A stretch of DNA of 64,000 nucleotides from Lepidurus packardi (GCA_023053545.1 JAKZAN010000005.1:1550001-1614000), one strand, 5' to 3'. Shown: positions 22,650-36,510, counted from the first letter of the stretch. The notes: a model not told the origin generated them from the letters alone. Translations and numbers: made by a program.

Positions 22650-23494
22650 ATGGCTATTTTTAATCAATTATTCAATCACAATTCACCCTTGTTCATTCGA
22701 AGCAATCCCTTTTTACTCGTGTTAGACGTTACTAGAACCAGCAAGTACGCTGTAAAGGAGACATGTTCTCTGAAAAGTCTTCATCTCGAGAACGTTTCAC
22801 TGACGCTTATTGGATGGCTTCCATCAGCTGTTGAGAACAAAGAGTTCCTCCTTGCTTGGAGAAATGTGGCACGAAGCCTGGAGGAATTGACCATCAATAG
22901 CCTCGAGTTTTCAGTCGAATTGTTCAGTTGGTTGATTATATCCATTACTTCATCCGCGGATTCTCTCCATCGGCACAAGCTATTGGAAGACGCCAGACAG
23001 TTGCAAGGATGAGTCCTATGTTGTTTGCTCCGCTACATCGCTACTTTCCCAAAAGCCCCAAAAGCGGTCTGTTATTGACAGATCTTTAATACTGGTTCCA
23101 TTGCTTCGGGTTAAGGTCTCCAATCTAGAAATCACTTGTTGGAGAACTTAACCCGAAACAGTAGACAGTATTGCATCCGATTCGAGAAGCCCTTCAACGC
23201 TGTCCGAGGATGAAGATACTCAACCTGGGAATGTGTGGACTACCGTATCGTAGAGCCTCCACAAGTCCTAATCCTTCAACTCCATTATCCTCCACCGATA
23301 TTGAAGCTTCGAAAAGCAGTAATATCTACTTGGATTTCATTAAAATAGTTTTAAGTGTTCCTAAGCTTCAAACTTTAACTTGTAAAACGTTCTTTATGGG
23401 CTGGAAAGAAATTGGTACATTTCATGCTATTGCAGACATCGCTAAAAAAAAAGGCCGGGAAAAGCAAACAACAATGAATGTAGTACTTTGTTAA
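22650..23494 (+). pseudogene. LRR gene fragment (unit 3)
   Basis: Copy of 6061-6905 with the same open pieces (22650-23012, 23171-23494). Confidence 0.45.
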
Positions 23495-24430
23495 CGCTGT
23501 GCGGCTTCTATGCGTACGTAGCAATGCATGGAATGCTTTGCAATTGTTCAGAGAACGAGGACTAAAATACCGCTTTAGACACGTAAGTGATATGGTATAC
23601 GACCTATGTAAATTGAATGTTTAATTCTCTGGAAAGATCAAATGGCAACTTAGGAAGCTTTTAATCACAAGATTTATATCCTAGTGAATTAAAGTTAAGT
23701 ACCACCTTCAACTTTCTTTTCATTAATACAACGCCAAAACATTATAGTTTCACCGGTTTTCTATTATCTCCAACTTCCTTAAAGCAAAACCATAAACCAG
23801 CCCAAGAAAAGAATGGAGAAGAAAACCCTGTCCACAAAGTGGCTGGCCTGATCAACTTCCGTCGCCTACGCAAAGTGGCGCCAAGTGCCTAGAGAAGGCT
23901 GTAACTCCGCAAAAGACCTCAGCATTTAACAACGTGATTGGGCATGATAGAACAAGCGGTGTGTTCTAATGTACTTTATATTAACCTGTGAACTAATAAG
24001 CCACTTCACTAGTACGTATAAATATTACTATTATGCTTTATTTACTTACAGCTTCAACTGTCTTAAACATGGTGTGTTTAGAACCCGCATTCTCGAACCG
24101 CGAACTCGGTTTCAGTTTGGTGCAGTTGCCGCGAACAGATGTTTGTTACCGGTGTTCTAGATCTTTTTAAACAAATTATATCACTCACATAAATAGGCCA
24201 TTATTGATATGATCGGCGTTGACCCTAAATTGGCAGTGATTTGATTGATTTTTTTCGGAAAATTTACAGATCTGATCCAGAACACTGCATGTTACAGCAT
24301 CTAGCAAAAATTATATAACCAAAATAAAAAAAAAAATCATCGTCAAAGATCTTTTTCATAGCATATTTTTTATTATTATTTTTTTTTTAGATTAAAAAAT
24401 TAATATACAAAAAATACATCCAGCGAATAA

Positions 24431-25000
24431 ACGTTACAGGAATCGTTACAGGAATCGTTAAACGAAACGGCTCCACAAATCGTACATTATTGCAAGTACC
24501 CCGTACCCGGACTTGCTCCAGCTGCCCCGGCTCCACCTCCAGCTGACCCGGCTCCACAAATCAAATATTATTGCAAGTACCCCGTACCCGGACTTGCTTG
24601 CAAGTACCCCGTACCCGGACTTGCTCCAGCTGCCCCGGCTCCACCTCCAGCTGCCATACAACAAAGAAATCTCGCAAGAAAAATTCGCTATCGGGAGAAC
24701 CAGCGCAAGAGACATGAAGAAAATAACAGGATAGCGTATTTATATCGCAATAATTTACTTCACATCAACTATCCACCACCAAATGTGCCTGTCCGGCCTC
24801 CTGCTGCCCCGACTTCGTATGCTGCTCGGGCTTCGTATGCTGCCCGGACTTCGTCTGCTGCCCCAGCTTCGTCTGCTGCCCCAGTTTCGCCTGCTGCCCC
24901 AACTTCGCCTGCTGCCCCAACTTCGCCTGCTGCCCAGGCTACGTCTGCTCATGAGGTTCCTCCCGCGGATCATGAGATTCCTCCCGCAGGGAATCCATGA
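24431..25000 (+). CDS. Pro/Ala-rich open frame (unit 3)
   Basis: Copy of 7842-8411, unchanged in length. Confidence 0.35.
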   Translation, partial: TLQESLQESLNETAPQIVHYCKYPVPGLAPAAPAPPPADPAPQIKYYCKYPVPGLACKYPVPGLAPAAPAPPPAAIQQRNLARKIRYRENQRKRHEENNRIAYLYRNNLLHINYPPPNVPVRPPAAPTSYAARASYAARTSSAAPASSAAPVSPAAPTSPAAPTSPAAQATSAHEVPPADHEIPPAGNP

Positions 25001-26025
25001 TTTACCGCTGGAAAAGGTGGAAAGTTCTTTCCCTTAATTTAATGTACTGATGAAATGATGATATGTAATGATGAAATATACAAATATTGTATTCTTTTTC
25101 GCAAAATGACATGGTAACAATATACCGTTTTAAAAAAACTACATAATTGTGTATCACAGCTCATTCTCATTCACGAAATTTCATTCTCATCAAGAAATCA
25201 TCAAGTTCATTCTCATTCAAGAAATCTGAATTTTGTACTATTTCCTTTTGGTTTTTTTTTCATAAAGAAATATTCAGTTAAGTGAGGGGCTGGGTATGAA
25301 CTTCCTTGATCTTGATCTTTGATGGTCTAATCTTATTATTATATTGCAAAAATCTTAAATGAAGTCTTCTTTTTTTTGTTTATCTGTAGTCTTTTTAGGG
25401 TTAGTATTAATTTATTAAGTTTTTATAGCTTATAAAGAGCGTAGCACTGAAGATGCTAAGGAAGTTTTAGAATTTGAAAACATTAAAAAATTTAATTTTT
25501 TAACAAGAGTTAGCAGTTCTGTTTTTCCTTTTATTGTTTTCCTTTTATGTTATTAATTGATTATTAATGATCGGTTAGAATGTGTCAAGATAATTTATTT
25601 TTACGATAATTTATTTTGTCATAAATATAACATATTGTGATTGTTGAATTTTAACGTGTATTTAAGTTTTACTACTATCAATGGGGACTGGGTACAGATT
25701 TAAAAGTAAGGATACGGAAAGGTACGGTGAGGCGGCTCGGGTATCGGCTGCATATTGGCTTCGACGTCTGTATGGCTTCGGGCGGACTCGGTCCACGATG
25801 GCGGGGCGTTGTAAGCCACACATTTATTTACAACAACGAGTGTAAAGGTTCTGTTAAAGAACACCAATACAACACTTGTCATAAAAAATGTGGGGCTCCT
25901 TTACTTATCTATCATTGTTAGACTACCTATGTAAGGATTAATTCCCAGTGCAATATTTTCCTTTTTACGGCATTATACACAGATAAAAGATATATGCACA
26001 TATAAACAGTAAAGCTACCCTCCAC

Positions 26026-27336
26026 ATTTCGACATTTGAAGAAAGCACAGTTAAGGCAATCTAATTTTGTCGTTTTTATCAATTATTATAGTATATTATT
26101 TGCATGCAAAAAACCGAAAGGCATTTAAAGTACGCGAAATCAATACATAGATATAAACGAAATTTCGACATTTGAAGAAAGCACAGTTAAGGCAATCTAA
26201 TTTTGTCGTTTTTATCAATTATTATAGTATATTATTTGCATGCAAAAAACCGAAAGGCATTTAAAGTACGCGAAACCAATACATAGATATAAACGAAATT
26301 TCGACATTTGAAGAAAGCACAGTTAAGGCAATCTAATTTTGTCGTTTTTATCAATTATTATAGTATATTATTTGCATGCAAAAAACCGAAAGGCATTTAA
26401 AGTACGCGAAATCAATACATAGATATAAACGAAATTTCGACATTTGAAGAAAGCACAGTTAAGGCAATCTAATTTTGTCGTTTTTATCAATTATTATAGT
26501 ATATTATTTGCATGCAAAAAACCGAAAGGCATTTAAAGTACGCGAAACCAATACATAGATATAAACGAAATTTCGACATTTGAAGAAAGCACAGTTAAGA
26601 TTTCGACATTTGAAGAAAGCACAGTTAAGGCAATCTAATTTTGTCGTTTTTATCAATTATTATAGTATATTATTTGCATGCAAAAAACCGAAAGGCATTT
26701 AAAGTACGCGAAACCAATACATAGATATAAACGAAATTTCGACATTTGAAGAAAGCACAGTTAAGGCAATCTAATTTTGTCGTTTTTATCAATTATTATA
26801 GTATATTATTTGCATGCAAAAAACCGAAAGGCATTTAAAGTACGCGAAATCAATACATAGATATAAACGAAATTTCGACATTTGAAGAAAGCACAGTTAA
26901 GGCAATCTAATTTTGTCGTTTTTATCAATTATTATAGTATATTATTTGCATGCAAAAAACCGAAAGGCATTTAAAGTACGCGAAACCAATACATAGATAT
27001 AAACGAAATTTCGACATTTGAAGAAAGCACAGTTAAGGCAATCCAATTTTGTCGTTTTTATCAATTATTATAGTATATTATTTGCATGCAAAAAACCGAA
27101 AGGCATTTAAAGTACGCGAAACCAATACATAGATATAAACGAAATTTCGACATTTGAAGAAAGCACAGTTAAGGCAATCTAATTTTGTCGTTTTTATCAA
27201 TTATTATAGTATATTATTTGCATGCAAAAAACCGAAAGGCATTTAAAGTACGCGAAACCAATACATAGATATAAACGAAATTTCGACATTTGAAGAAAGC
27301 ACAGTTAAGGCAATCTAATTTTGTCGTTTTTATCAA
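26026..27336. repeat. 136-bp satellite block (unit 3): 9 monomers plus partials
   Basis: Longest block, 1311 bp. From 26030 the GAAATC and GAAACC monomers alternate, giving a 272-bp higher-order pattern. A 30-bp partial monomer sits at about 26600. The right-hand end (T, C, CCAATT-C, C, partial) is the same as in all units. Confidence 0.97.
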
Positions 27337-27380
27337 GCTCAATTGAGCAGCAGAAACGTCAATCGAAATCGAAAGAACAG

Positions 27381-27560
27381 TCAATGTAGTCTAATTTTGT
27401 CATTTTTGTAAAGTTCAATGAGGGGCTGGGTATGAATTTTATCGTCCAGGTAATCAGAAAACCTAGGATCATTGACAATGTCTTGTTCATCGCGAAAAGC
27501 ATCTTGAATATACTTAACATAGAAACGGGTATGTTCACCGTGTCCATACCTAAGTCTCAT
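27381..27560 (-). CDS. 59-codon ORF (unit 3)
   Basis: Copy of 18699-18878, open. Confidence 0.4.
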   Translation of the reverse strand: MRLRYGHGEHTRFYVKYIQDAFRDEQDIVNDPRFSDYLDDKIHTQPLIELYKNDKIRLH

Positions 27561-28401
27561 TCTGTAATTTCCTCTCCAAAGCCCTGATTTTTTTGTGAGC
27601 TTTTATGAGTTCCGCATTCTTCCCTCTCAAAACAGCGTGTAACTGACAGGCCTTTTGCTTTTCACGATCATTGTTCTGCAAGCGTTTGCATAAAGCGAAA
27701 TATTTTTTATACAAGTTGCGAAACTTTTGCCTGTAAGAGCAATTGTGATTTATACTTATTGCCTGCTTTGGAATCTGTCTATGGGAAGAGGGGTTAACAA
27801 CCTGAGGCTGAGAAACCGCGTTTCTTCTCTGTGAAGAAGACTCAGCATCAGAGTCAGACAGAGCAAAATTATCCTCAATTAGCACAGCCGGCTGTGAAAG
27901 CTTACTACTACCACCATTACATGCAGATGCTTGTGGTTGTGTACAACTACTTCTACTAGTACTATTAGTATTAGTGGTGCAGTTAAAAAATTGTAATGGC
28001 TGCCTCTTGAAAGTTTCGATTTTATCTAATTTTCCCAGACAACTGCTGTTTATCTTCATCAAGCGGAATAAATCCATCTTCAGCTTTTTAGCATGTCTAA
28101 CTAATGTCAATGGCAAGTTTTCTTCACTAACGTTCAATCTAGTTCTAGAACTACCTTCCAGTGAAAAAATAGACACGATCCAAGTAAAAAAATATTTCTG
28201 CTTCGCATGCTTTGTTTTAACCTGCTCCAGAAAAAGATTATAAAGCTCCAGAACGACTCCATTACTTAAAACAGGTTTCGGCCTGGCAATGGAAGTCCAA
28301 GTATCTAACGTCCTCAAGTGACTCTTTAATATCCCTATTTCATCACAGAACGGACCAATACGCTCATCATCATTAACATCAGAACTTGAACTTGAAGCCA
28401 T
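27550..28401 (-). CDS. 283-codon ORF of unknown family (unit 3)
   Basis: Intact copy of 10394-11245; identical predicted protein. Confidence 0.6.
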   Translation of the reverse strand: MASSSSSDVNDDERIGPFCDEIGILKSHLRTLDTWTSIARPKPVLSNGVVLELYNLFLEQVKTKHAKQKYFFTWIVSIFSLEGSSRTRLNVSEENLPLTLVRHAKKLKMDLFRLMKINSSCLGKLDKIETFKRQPLQFFNCTTNTNSTSRSSCTQPQASACNGGSSKLSQPAVLIEDNFALSDSDAESSSQRRNAVSQPQVVNPSSHRQIPKQAISINHNCSYRQKFRNLYKKYFALCKRLQNNDREKQKACQLHAVLRGKNAELIKAHKKIRALERKLQNET

Positions 28402-31333
28402 ACCGCAATGCGATAATAAAAAATAAATAGGATTAGAATTAAGTTTTAATTTGACTTTGATGATAATTGATAAAATCAATTTCAATTAGTCAATCTTAAC
28501 TTAATTTTGATACGATAATACTAGAAATATAAAATTGAGTTGAGTTTGACTCACAATTTGGTTGTTTTTTTTGGTTGTCTTCGCTTCGTCTTCGAATTCG
28601 TTGACTGTGTCTGTGACGATCACACGTAACGTACTACGATGCCATGCGTACTTATACGACTACGTACTACGAGGCGATGTTCACGCGTAGCGTAGGGTGC
28701 AGTTGTCACTCAAGCTCAAGCACAAACAAACACTGAACACATGGATTGGACAAAAAAATGATTTTAGCTGGGTGAAATTAAACTATATATATTAAAAAAA
28801 AAGCTCAGGCGTGAGCTAATGCTCGCTGCCGTTTCTGTACAAGTTTTCAGTCTTTTTTTTTGGTTTTTTGTCTTCGTTGTGACGTTGACACGTAGGGTGT
28901 TGTCTCAAGCAAAAACACTGACCAAATGGATTGGACCAAAAATAGTTTAGCTTCGCTTAGCAGGGTGAAATTAAACTATCTTTCAATAGAAAGCCAGATA
29001 TAAAAATATCTGGCTTTCTATTCAGTCGAGCCTTGAGGTCCAGATCAAGATTACGAATCCCCAAGGCGCAAACGGCTTATTTCCACGATATCCAACGGTT
29101 TTCAAAACGATCACTCTCGTTTCCTTATACTGTAACTGTACCATGGGGTGACGACCAACCTCCCACCAAACCTTTTCCTAATCCTTAGATTTCAAATCCT
29201 TAGATCATAATCCTAATCCTTAGATTTTAGAATTCAATCACATACCACAACAAGTGTAAATTACCCAAAAATAAGAGAAAACATGTAAATTTACTAATTA
29301 TTAGGCAATGAAACTTAGAATTTGTCGAAAATGATGGCAAGTGAATAACGAATAGTAAAGGCAACGCATAGACATTTTTATACAAATACACAATGCAAAC
29401 GTGAAACGAGTCAGAGAAGGAGAAAAAAAATAATTGGCTAAATGGCCGAGAAGCAATGGCCGAAAAGCCAGCTTGCAAGTGTTTCAACTTTTCCGTTTTG
29501 CAAATCGAAGATAGCGTTTATAAATATAGGAAAAATACCCATAGCTAGCTCAGATATTCTTCTTCCAGTATCAAATGTTCATTTGGTATATCGGGCTAAG
29601 AATATTTATTTTTAAAAAATCATCCGCCCTAGCTGACCAGCGCAACACGGCTGTTGAGCCTACAGCAATGGCCGAGAAGCCAGCTTTCAACTTTTTCAAC
29701 TTTTCAGTTTAATAATTCGAAGATAGCAGTTATAAAATAGAGCTATCTACTAAGGGCCTTGGTAGATATAGCTCTGATTATTTGCTTCAATAATAAAGTG
29801 CTAGTTCGAAATCGCGAATTAATTATATTTAAAACATTCTAACATTAACAGCCGTGTATAATAACGCACAGTACAGCTGCTGGGAAACCTCTCTCAATTT
29901 TGTATTTTCGTAAGAAATGTTTTGCTAAAAAAAACAATCAACTAAAACACTTACGCCTTAGAATATAAATGCAATAAGGCAGACCATTGTAAATTATACA
30001 ATAGAAGTCGCTTTTTTATGCCCACCGCTGTGCTGCTTACCATTAACATTGATTAAGCGGCACTTGTTCGGCAACGTAGGAAAGGGAAGGATAAGCTACC
30101 TGCAGGCAAAGTGGGCGAACAAGATGGCCGAACAAGCCCCACCTTCTGGGATATTGACTTCAGGACAAAATCAAGTGTGGTCTACAATTTTTTTTTTTGC
30201 AAATCGGAGGTAAGAGATAAAATTCTGAAAAAAATTACTTTGGAACAAAGGAACGTGTCTAGTTATCCACAGTATAATCTGGTGATTTAATTTTTATTTA
30301 AACACTATACTTTTTACAAAAATGTCGTTTTAACTGTAAAATATATTGTACATTAACAGTTATTTCAGTGAAGAACATTTGGGACGGTTGCCTTGTTCAA
30401 CATTCTACAAAATAGAAAAAGAACGGTTTAGTTACGTGAACGCATGGATTTGCAAAAATTAAAATTCTAAAAAACACCCGATTGCGAGCCGTAATGGACA
30501 AAAAGTGAAAGGTCGACCGGCCTCCCTACTTATTAACAATAGTGTTGCGTTAAAACATGCCGGTGTTGAAGAACATTTTTGGGAAAAACAAACGATCTGG
30601 CGGGGAACCAACCAACTTAAATTTACAGGCCCAACTAACGTGAAAAAGAACATCCATATATCACTCGCAATTGAAATAGGCGAAAACCTTCAAACTTATC
30701 GGTGGTCAACGTCGAATAAGCGCGAGGCAACATTTCTGGAATTACGTGAACTTGGATTGTGATCTTGCTGACTGCTGGAAGCTGAACCGGATTCTACCTG
30801 GAAAGTTTCCCCCGCTTATGATGCAGTTGACAAATTCACGTTCTCTGACGGGAGTATGGCAGTTGTTAAGGTAACCAATACATTTAATTAGCAATTAGTT
30901 GCAAGCAAAGGGAGTATACCTTAATTATAATTGTGTGACCCTAGAAAGACAATGGGAACTTGGAGCAACGCATAGAGAAGCAAAGTAACGCAAAGCCCAG
31001 ATTATCAATGACCTTACTAGACTTTGGAGCCGATTGGACATTCCTTTGCAGCACCAGACTGATTCTACAAGCATTTAGAATGGTTTGAAAGCCTTGGACA
31101 GGAAAGCAGTAAGGTACCACCGCGTACTTGTACGAAATTGAGGCTTAATTTTGACCCGTCCGATCAAGATGTTTTAGCTTTACCAAACGACATTAACCAT
31201 ATGTCTTATCAAGTTCATTCACCATATGTCTTCGCAAGTTCGCTTTTCCTGTTTTTATCGTAAGAACAGGAAACCATTTTCCTGTTCTTATCATAAGAGC
31301 TTAGACGCAATACCCTGTGTAATATGATTTTTC

Positions 31334-32178
31334 ATGGCTATTTTTAATCAATTATTCAATCACAATTCACCCTTGTTCATTCGAAGCAATCCCTTTTTAC
31401 TCGTGTTAGACGTTACTAGAACCAGCAAGTACGCTGTAAAGGAGACATGTTCTCTGAAAAGTCTTCATCTCGAGAACGTTTCACTGACGCTTATTGGATG
31501 GCTTCCATCAGCTGTTGAGAACAAAGAGTTCCTCCTTGCTTGGAGAAATGTGGCACGAAGCCTGGAGGAATTGACCATCAATAGCCTCGAGTTTTCAGTC
31601 GAATTGTTCAGTTGGTTGATTATATCCATTACTTCATCCGCGGATTCTCTCCATCGGCACAAGCTATTGGAAGACGCCAGACAGTTGCAAGGATGAGTCC
31701 TATGTTGTTTGCTCCGCTACATCGCTACTTTCCCAAAAGCCCCAAAAGCGGTCTGTTATTGACAGATCTTTAATACTGGTTCCATTGCTTCGGGTTAAGG
31801 TCTCCAATCTAGAAATCACTTGTTGGAGAACTTAACCCGAAACAGTAGACAGTATTGCATCCGATTCGAGAAGCCCTTCAACGCTGTCCGAGGATGAAGA
31901 TACTCAACCTGGGAATGTGTGGACTACCGTATCGTAGAGCCTCCACAAGTCCTAATCCTTCAACTCCATTATCCTCCACCGATATTGAAGCTTCGAAAAG
32001 CAGTAATATCTACTTGGATTTCATTAAAATAGTTTTAAGTGTTCCTAAGCTTCAAACTTTAACTTGTAAAACGTTCTTTATGGGCTGGAAAGAAATTGGT
32101 ACATTTCATGCTATTGCAGACATCGCTAAAAAAAAAGGCCGGGAAAAGCAAACAACAATGAATGTAGTACTTTGTTAA
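31334..32178 (+). pseudogene. LRR gene fragment (unit 4)
   Basis: Copy of 6061-6905 with the same open pieces (31334-31696, 31855-32178). Confidence 0.45.
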
Positions 32179-33114
32179 CGCTGTGCGGCTTCTATGCGTA
32201 CGTAGCAATGCATGGAATGCTTTGCAATTGTTCAGAGAACGAGGACTAAAATACCGCTTTAGACACGTAAGTGATATGGTATACGACCTATGTAAATTGA
32301 ATGTTTAATTCTCTGGAAAGATCAAATGGCAACTTAGGAAGCTTTTAATCACAAGATTTATATCCTAGTGAATTAAAGTTAAGTACCACCTTCAACTTTC
32401 TTTTCATTAATACAACGCCAAAACATTATAGTTTCACCGGTTTTCTATTATCTCCAACTTCCTTAAAGCAAAACCATAAACCAGCCCAAGAAAAGAATGG
32501 AGAAGAAAACCCTGTCCACAAAGTGGCTGGCCTGATCAACTTCCGTCGCCTACGCAAAGTGGCGCCAAGTGCCTAGAGAAGGCTGTAACTCCGCAAAAGA
32601 CCTCAGCATTTAACAACGTGATTGGGCATGATAGAACAAGCGGTGTGTTCTAATGTACTTTATATTAACCTGTGAACTAATAAGCCACTTCACTAGTACG
32701 TATAAATATTACTATTATGCTTTATTTACTTACAGCTTCAACTGTCTTAAACATGGTGTGTTTAGAACCCGCATTCTCGAACCGCGAACTCGGTTTCAGT
32801 TTGGTGCAGTTGCCGCGAACAGATGTTTGTTACCGGTGTTCTAGATCTTTTTAAACAAATTATATCACTCACATAAATAGGCCATTATTGATATGATCGG
32901 CGTTGACCCTAAATTGGCAGTGATTTGATTGATTTTTTTCGGAAAATTTACAGATCTGATCCAGAACACTGCATGTTACAGCATCTAGCAAAAATTATAT
33001 AACCAAAATAAAAAAAAAAATCATCGTCAAAGATCTTTTTCATAGCATATTTTTTATTATTATTTTTTTTTTAGATTAAAAAATTAATATACAAAAAATA
33101 CATCCAGCGAATAA

Positions 33115-33684
33115 ACGTTACAGGAATCGTTACAGGAATCGTTAAACGAAACGGCTCCACAAATCGTACATTATTGCAAGTACCCCGTACCCGGACTTGC
33201 TCCAGCTGCCCCGGCTCCACCTCCAGCTGACCCGGCTCCACAAATCAAATATTATTGCAAGTACCCCGTACCCGGACTTGCTTGCAAGTACCCCGTACCC
33301 GGACTTGCTCCAGCTGCCCCGGCTCCACCTCCAGCTGCCATACAACAAAGAAATCTCGCAAGAAAAATTCGCTATCGGGAGAACCAGCGCAAGAGACATG
33401 AAGAAAATAACAGGATAGCGTATTTATATCGCAATAATTTACTTCACATCAACTATCCACCACCAAATGTGCCTGTCCGGCCTCCTGCTGCCCCGACTTC
33501 GTATGCTGCTCGGGCTTCGTATGCTGCCCGGACTTCGTCTGCTGCCCCAGCTTCGTCTGCTGCCCCAGTTTCGCCTGCTGCCCCAACTTCGCCTGCTGCC
33601 CCAACTTCGCCTGCTGCCCAGGCTACGTCTGCTCATGAGGTTCCTCCCGCGGATCATGAGATTCCTCCCGCAGGGAATCCATGA
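33115..33684 (+). CDS. Pro/Ala-rich open frame (unit 4)
   Basis: Copy of 7842-8411, unchanged in length. Confidence 0.35.
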   Translation, partial: TLQESLQESLNETAPQIVHYCKYPVPGLAPAAPAPPPADPAPQIKYYCKYPVPGLACKYPVPGLAPAAPAPPPAAIQQRNLARKIRYRENQRKRHEENNRIAYLYRNNLLHINYPPPNVPVRPPAAPTSYAARASYAARTSSAAPASSAAPVSPAAPTSPAAPTSPAAQATSAHEVPPADHEIPPAGNP

Positions 33685-34709
33685 TTTACCGCTGGAAAAG
33701 GTGGAAAGTTCTTTCCCTTAATTTAATGTACTGATGAAATGATGATATGTAATGATGAAATATACAAATATTGTATTCTTTTTCGCAAAATGACATGGTA
33801 ACAATATACCGTTTTAAAAAAACTACATAATTGTGTATCACAGCTCATTCTCATTCACGAAATTTCATTCTCATCAAGAAATCATCAAGTTCATTCTCAT
33901 TCAAGAAATCTGAATTTTGTACTATTTCCTTTTGGTTTTTTTTTCATAAAGAAATATTCAGTTAAGTGAGGGGCTGGGTATGAACTTCCTTGATCTTGAT
34001 CTTTGATGGTCTAATCTTATTATTATATTGCAAAAATCTTAAATGAAGTCTTCTTTTTTTTGTTTATCTGTAGTCTTTTTAGGGTTAGTATTAATTTATT
34101 AAGTTTTTATAGCTTATAAAGAGCGTAGCACTGAAGATGCTAAGGAAGTTTTAGAATTTGAAAACATTAAAAAATTTAATTTTTTAACAAGAGTTAGCAG
34201 TTCTGTTTTTCCTTTTATTGTTTTCCTTTTATGTTATTAATTGATTATTAATGATCGGTTAGAATGTGTCAAGATAATTTATTTTTACGATAATTTATTT
34301 TGTCATAAATATAACATATTGTGATTGTTGAATTTTAACGTGTATTTAAGTTTTACTACTATCAATGGGGACTGGGTACAGATTTAAAAGTAAGGATACG
34401 GAAAGGTACGGTGAGGCGGCTCGGGTATCGGCTGCATATTGGCTTCGACGTCTGTATGGCTTCGGGCGGACTCGGTCCACGATGGCGGGGCGTTGTAAGC
34501 CACACATTTATTTACAACAACGAGTGTAAAGGTTCTGTTAAAGAACACCAATACAACACTTGTCATAAAAAATGTGGGGCTCCTTTACTTATCTATCATT
34601 GTTAGACTACCTATGTAAGGATTAATTCCCAGTGCAATATTTTCCTTTTTACGGCATTATACACAGATAAAAGATATATGCACATATAAACAGTAAAGCT
34701 ACCCTCCAC

Positions 34710-35446
34710 ATTTCGACATTTGAAGAAAGCAAAGTTAAGGCAATCTAATTTTGTCGTTTTTATCAATTATTATAGTATATTATTTGCATGCAAAAAACCG
34801 AAAGGCATTTAAAGTACGCGAAACCAATACATAGATATAAACGAAATTTCGACATTTGAAGAAAGCACAGTTAAGGCAATCTAATTTTGTCGTTTTTATC
34901 AATTATTATAGTATATTATTTGCATGCAAAAAACCGAAAGGCATTTAAAGTACGCGAAATCAATACATAGATATAAACGAAATTTCGACATTTGAAGAAA
35001 GCACAGTTAAGGCAATCTAATTTTGTCGTTTTTATCAATTATTATAGTATATTATTTGCATGCAAAAAACCGAAAGGCATTTAAAGTACGCGAAACCAAT
35101 ACATAGATATAAACGAAATTTCGACATTTGAAGAAAGCACAGTTAAGGCAATCCAATTTTGTCGTTTTTATCAATTATTATAGTATATTATTTGCATGCA
35201 AAAAACCGAAAGGCATTTAAAGTACGCGAAACCAATACATAGATATAAACGAAATTTCGACATTTGAAGAAAGCACAGTTAAGGCAATCTAATTTTGTCG
35301 TTTTTATCAATTATTATAGTATATTATTTGCATGCAAAAAACCGAAAGGCATTTAAAGTACGCGAAACCAATACATAGATATAAACGAAATTTCGACATT
35401 TGAAGAAAGCACAGTTAAGGCAATCTAATTTTGTCGTTTTTATCAA
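34710..35446. repeat. 136-bp satellite block (unit 4): 5 monomers plus partial
   Basis: Starts at 34714, 680 bp (5 x 136) to the partial at 35394. The first monomer has a private change (GCAAAGTT for GCACAGTT at about 34733). Confidence 0.97.
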
Positions 35447-35490
35447 GCTCAATTGAGCAGCAGAAACGTCAATCGAAATCGAAAGAACAG

Positions 35491-35670
35491 TCAATGTAGT
35501 CTAATTTTGTCATTTTTGTAAAGTTCAATGAGGGGCTGGGTATGAATTTTATCGTCCAGGTAATCAGAAAACCTAGGATCATTGACAATGTCTTGTTCAT
35601 CGCGAAAAGCATCTTGAATATACTTAACATAGAAACGGGTATGTTCACCGTGTCCATACCTAAGTCTCAT
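35491..35670 (-). CDS. 59-codon ORF (unit 4)
   Basis: Copy of 18699-18878, open. Confidence 0.4.
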   Translation of the reverse strand: MRLRYGHGEHTRFYVKYIQDAFRDEQDIVNDPRFSDYLDDKIHTQPLIELYKNDKIRLH

Positions 35671-36510
35671 TCTGTAATTTCCTCTCCAAAGCCCTGATTT
35701 TTTTGTGAGCTTTTATGAGTTCCGCATTCTTCCCTCTCAAAACAGCGTGTAACTGACAGGCCTTTTGCTTTTCACGATCATTGTTCTGCAAGCGTTTGCA
35801 TAAAGCGAAATATTTTTTATACAAGTTGCGAAACTTTTGCCTGTAAGAGCAATTGTGATTTATACTTATTGCCTGCTTTGGAATCTGTCTATGGGAAGAG
35901 GGGTTAACAACCTGAGGCTGAGAAACCGCGTTTCTTCTCTGTGAAGAAGACTCAGCATCAGAGTCAGACAGAGCAAAATTATCCTCAATTAGCACAGCCG
36001 GCTGTGAAAGCTTACTACTACCACCATTACATGCAGATGCTTGTGGTTGTGTACAACTACTTCTACTAGTACTATTAGTATTAGTGGTGCAGTTAAAAAA
36101 TTGTAATGGCTGCCTCTTGAAAGTTTCGATTTTATCTAATTTTCCCAGACAACTGCTGTTTATCTTCATCAAGCGGAATAAATCCATCTTCAGCTTTTTA
36201 GCATGTCTAACTAATGTCAATGGCAAGTTTTCTTCACTAACGTTCAATCTAGTTCTAGAACTACCTTCCAGTGAAAAAATAGACACGATCCAAGTAAAAA
36301 ATATTTCTGCTTCGCATGCTTTGTTTTAACCTGCTCCAGAAAAAGATTATAAAGCTCCAGAACGACTCCATTACTTAAAACAGGTTTCGGCCTGGCAATG
36401 GAAGTCCAAGTATCTAACGTCCTCAAGTGACTCTTTAATATCCCTATTTCATCACAGAACGGACCAATACGCTCATCATCATTAACATCAGAACTTGAAC
36501 TTGAAGCCAT
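35660..36510 (-). pseudogene. 283-codon ORF, frameshifted (unit 4)
   Basis: Same as 10394-11245 except that an A run near 36296-36301 has six A instead of seven, which shifts the frame about a quarter of the way into the protein. The rest is unchanged. Either a single-copy mutation or a homopolymer sequencing error; the context (A run) makes an error plausible. Confidence 0.6.

Larger units (their letters stand above)
21457..30138. repeat. Giant tandem unit 3 (8682 bp)
   Basis: Direct repeat. Its extra length over the 8108-bp basic unit is 574 bp, equal to four extra 136-bp monomers plus a 30-bp partial monomer inserted near 26600. Confidence 0.98.
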
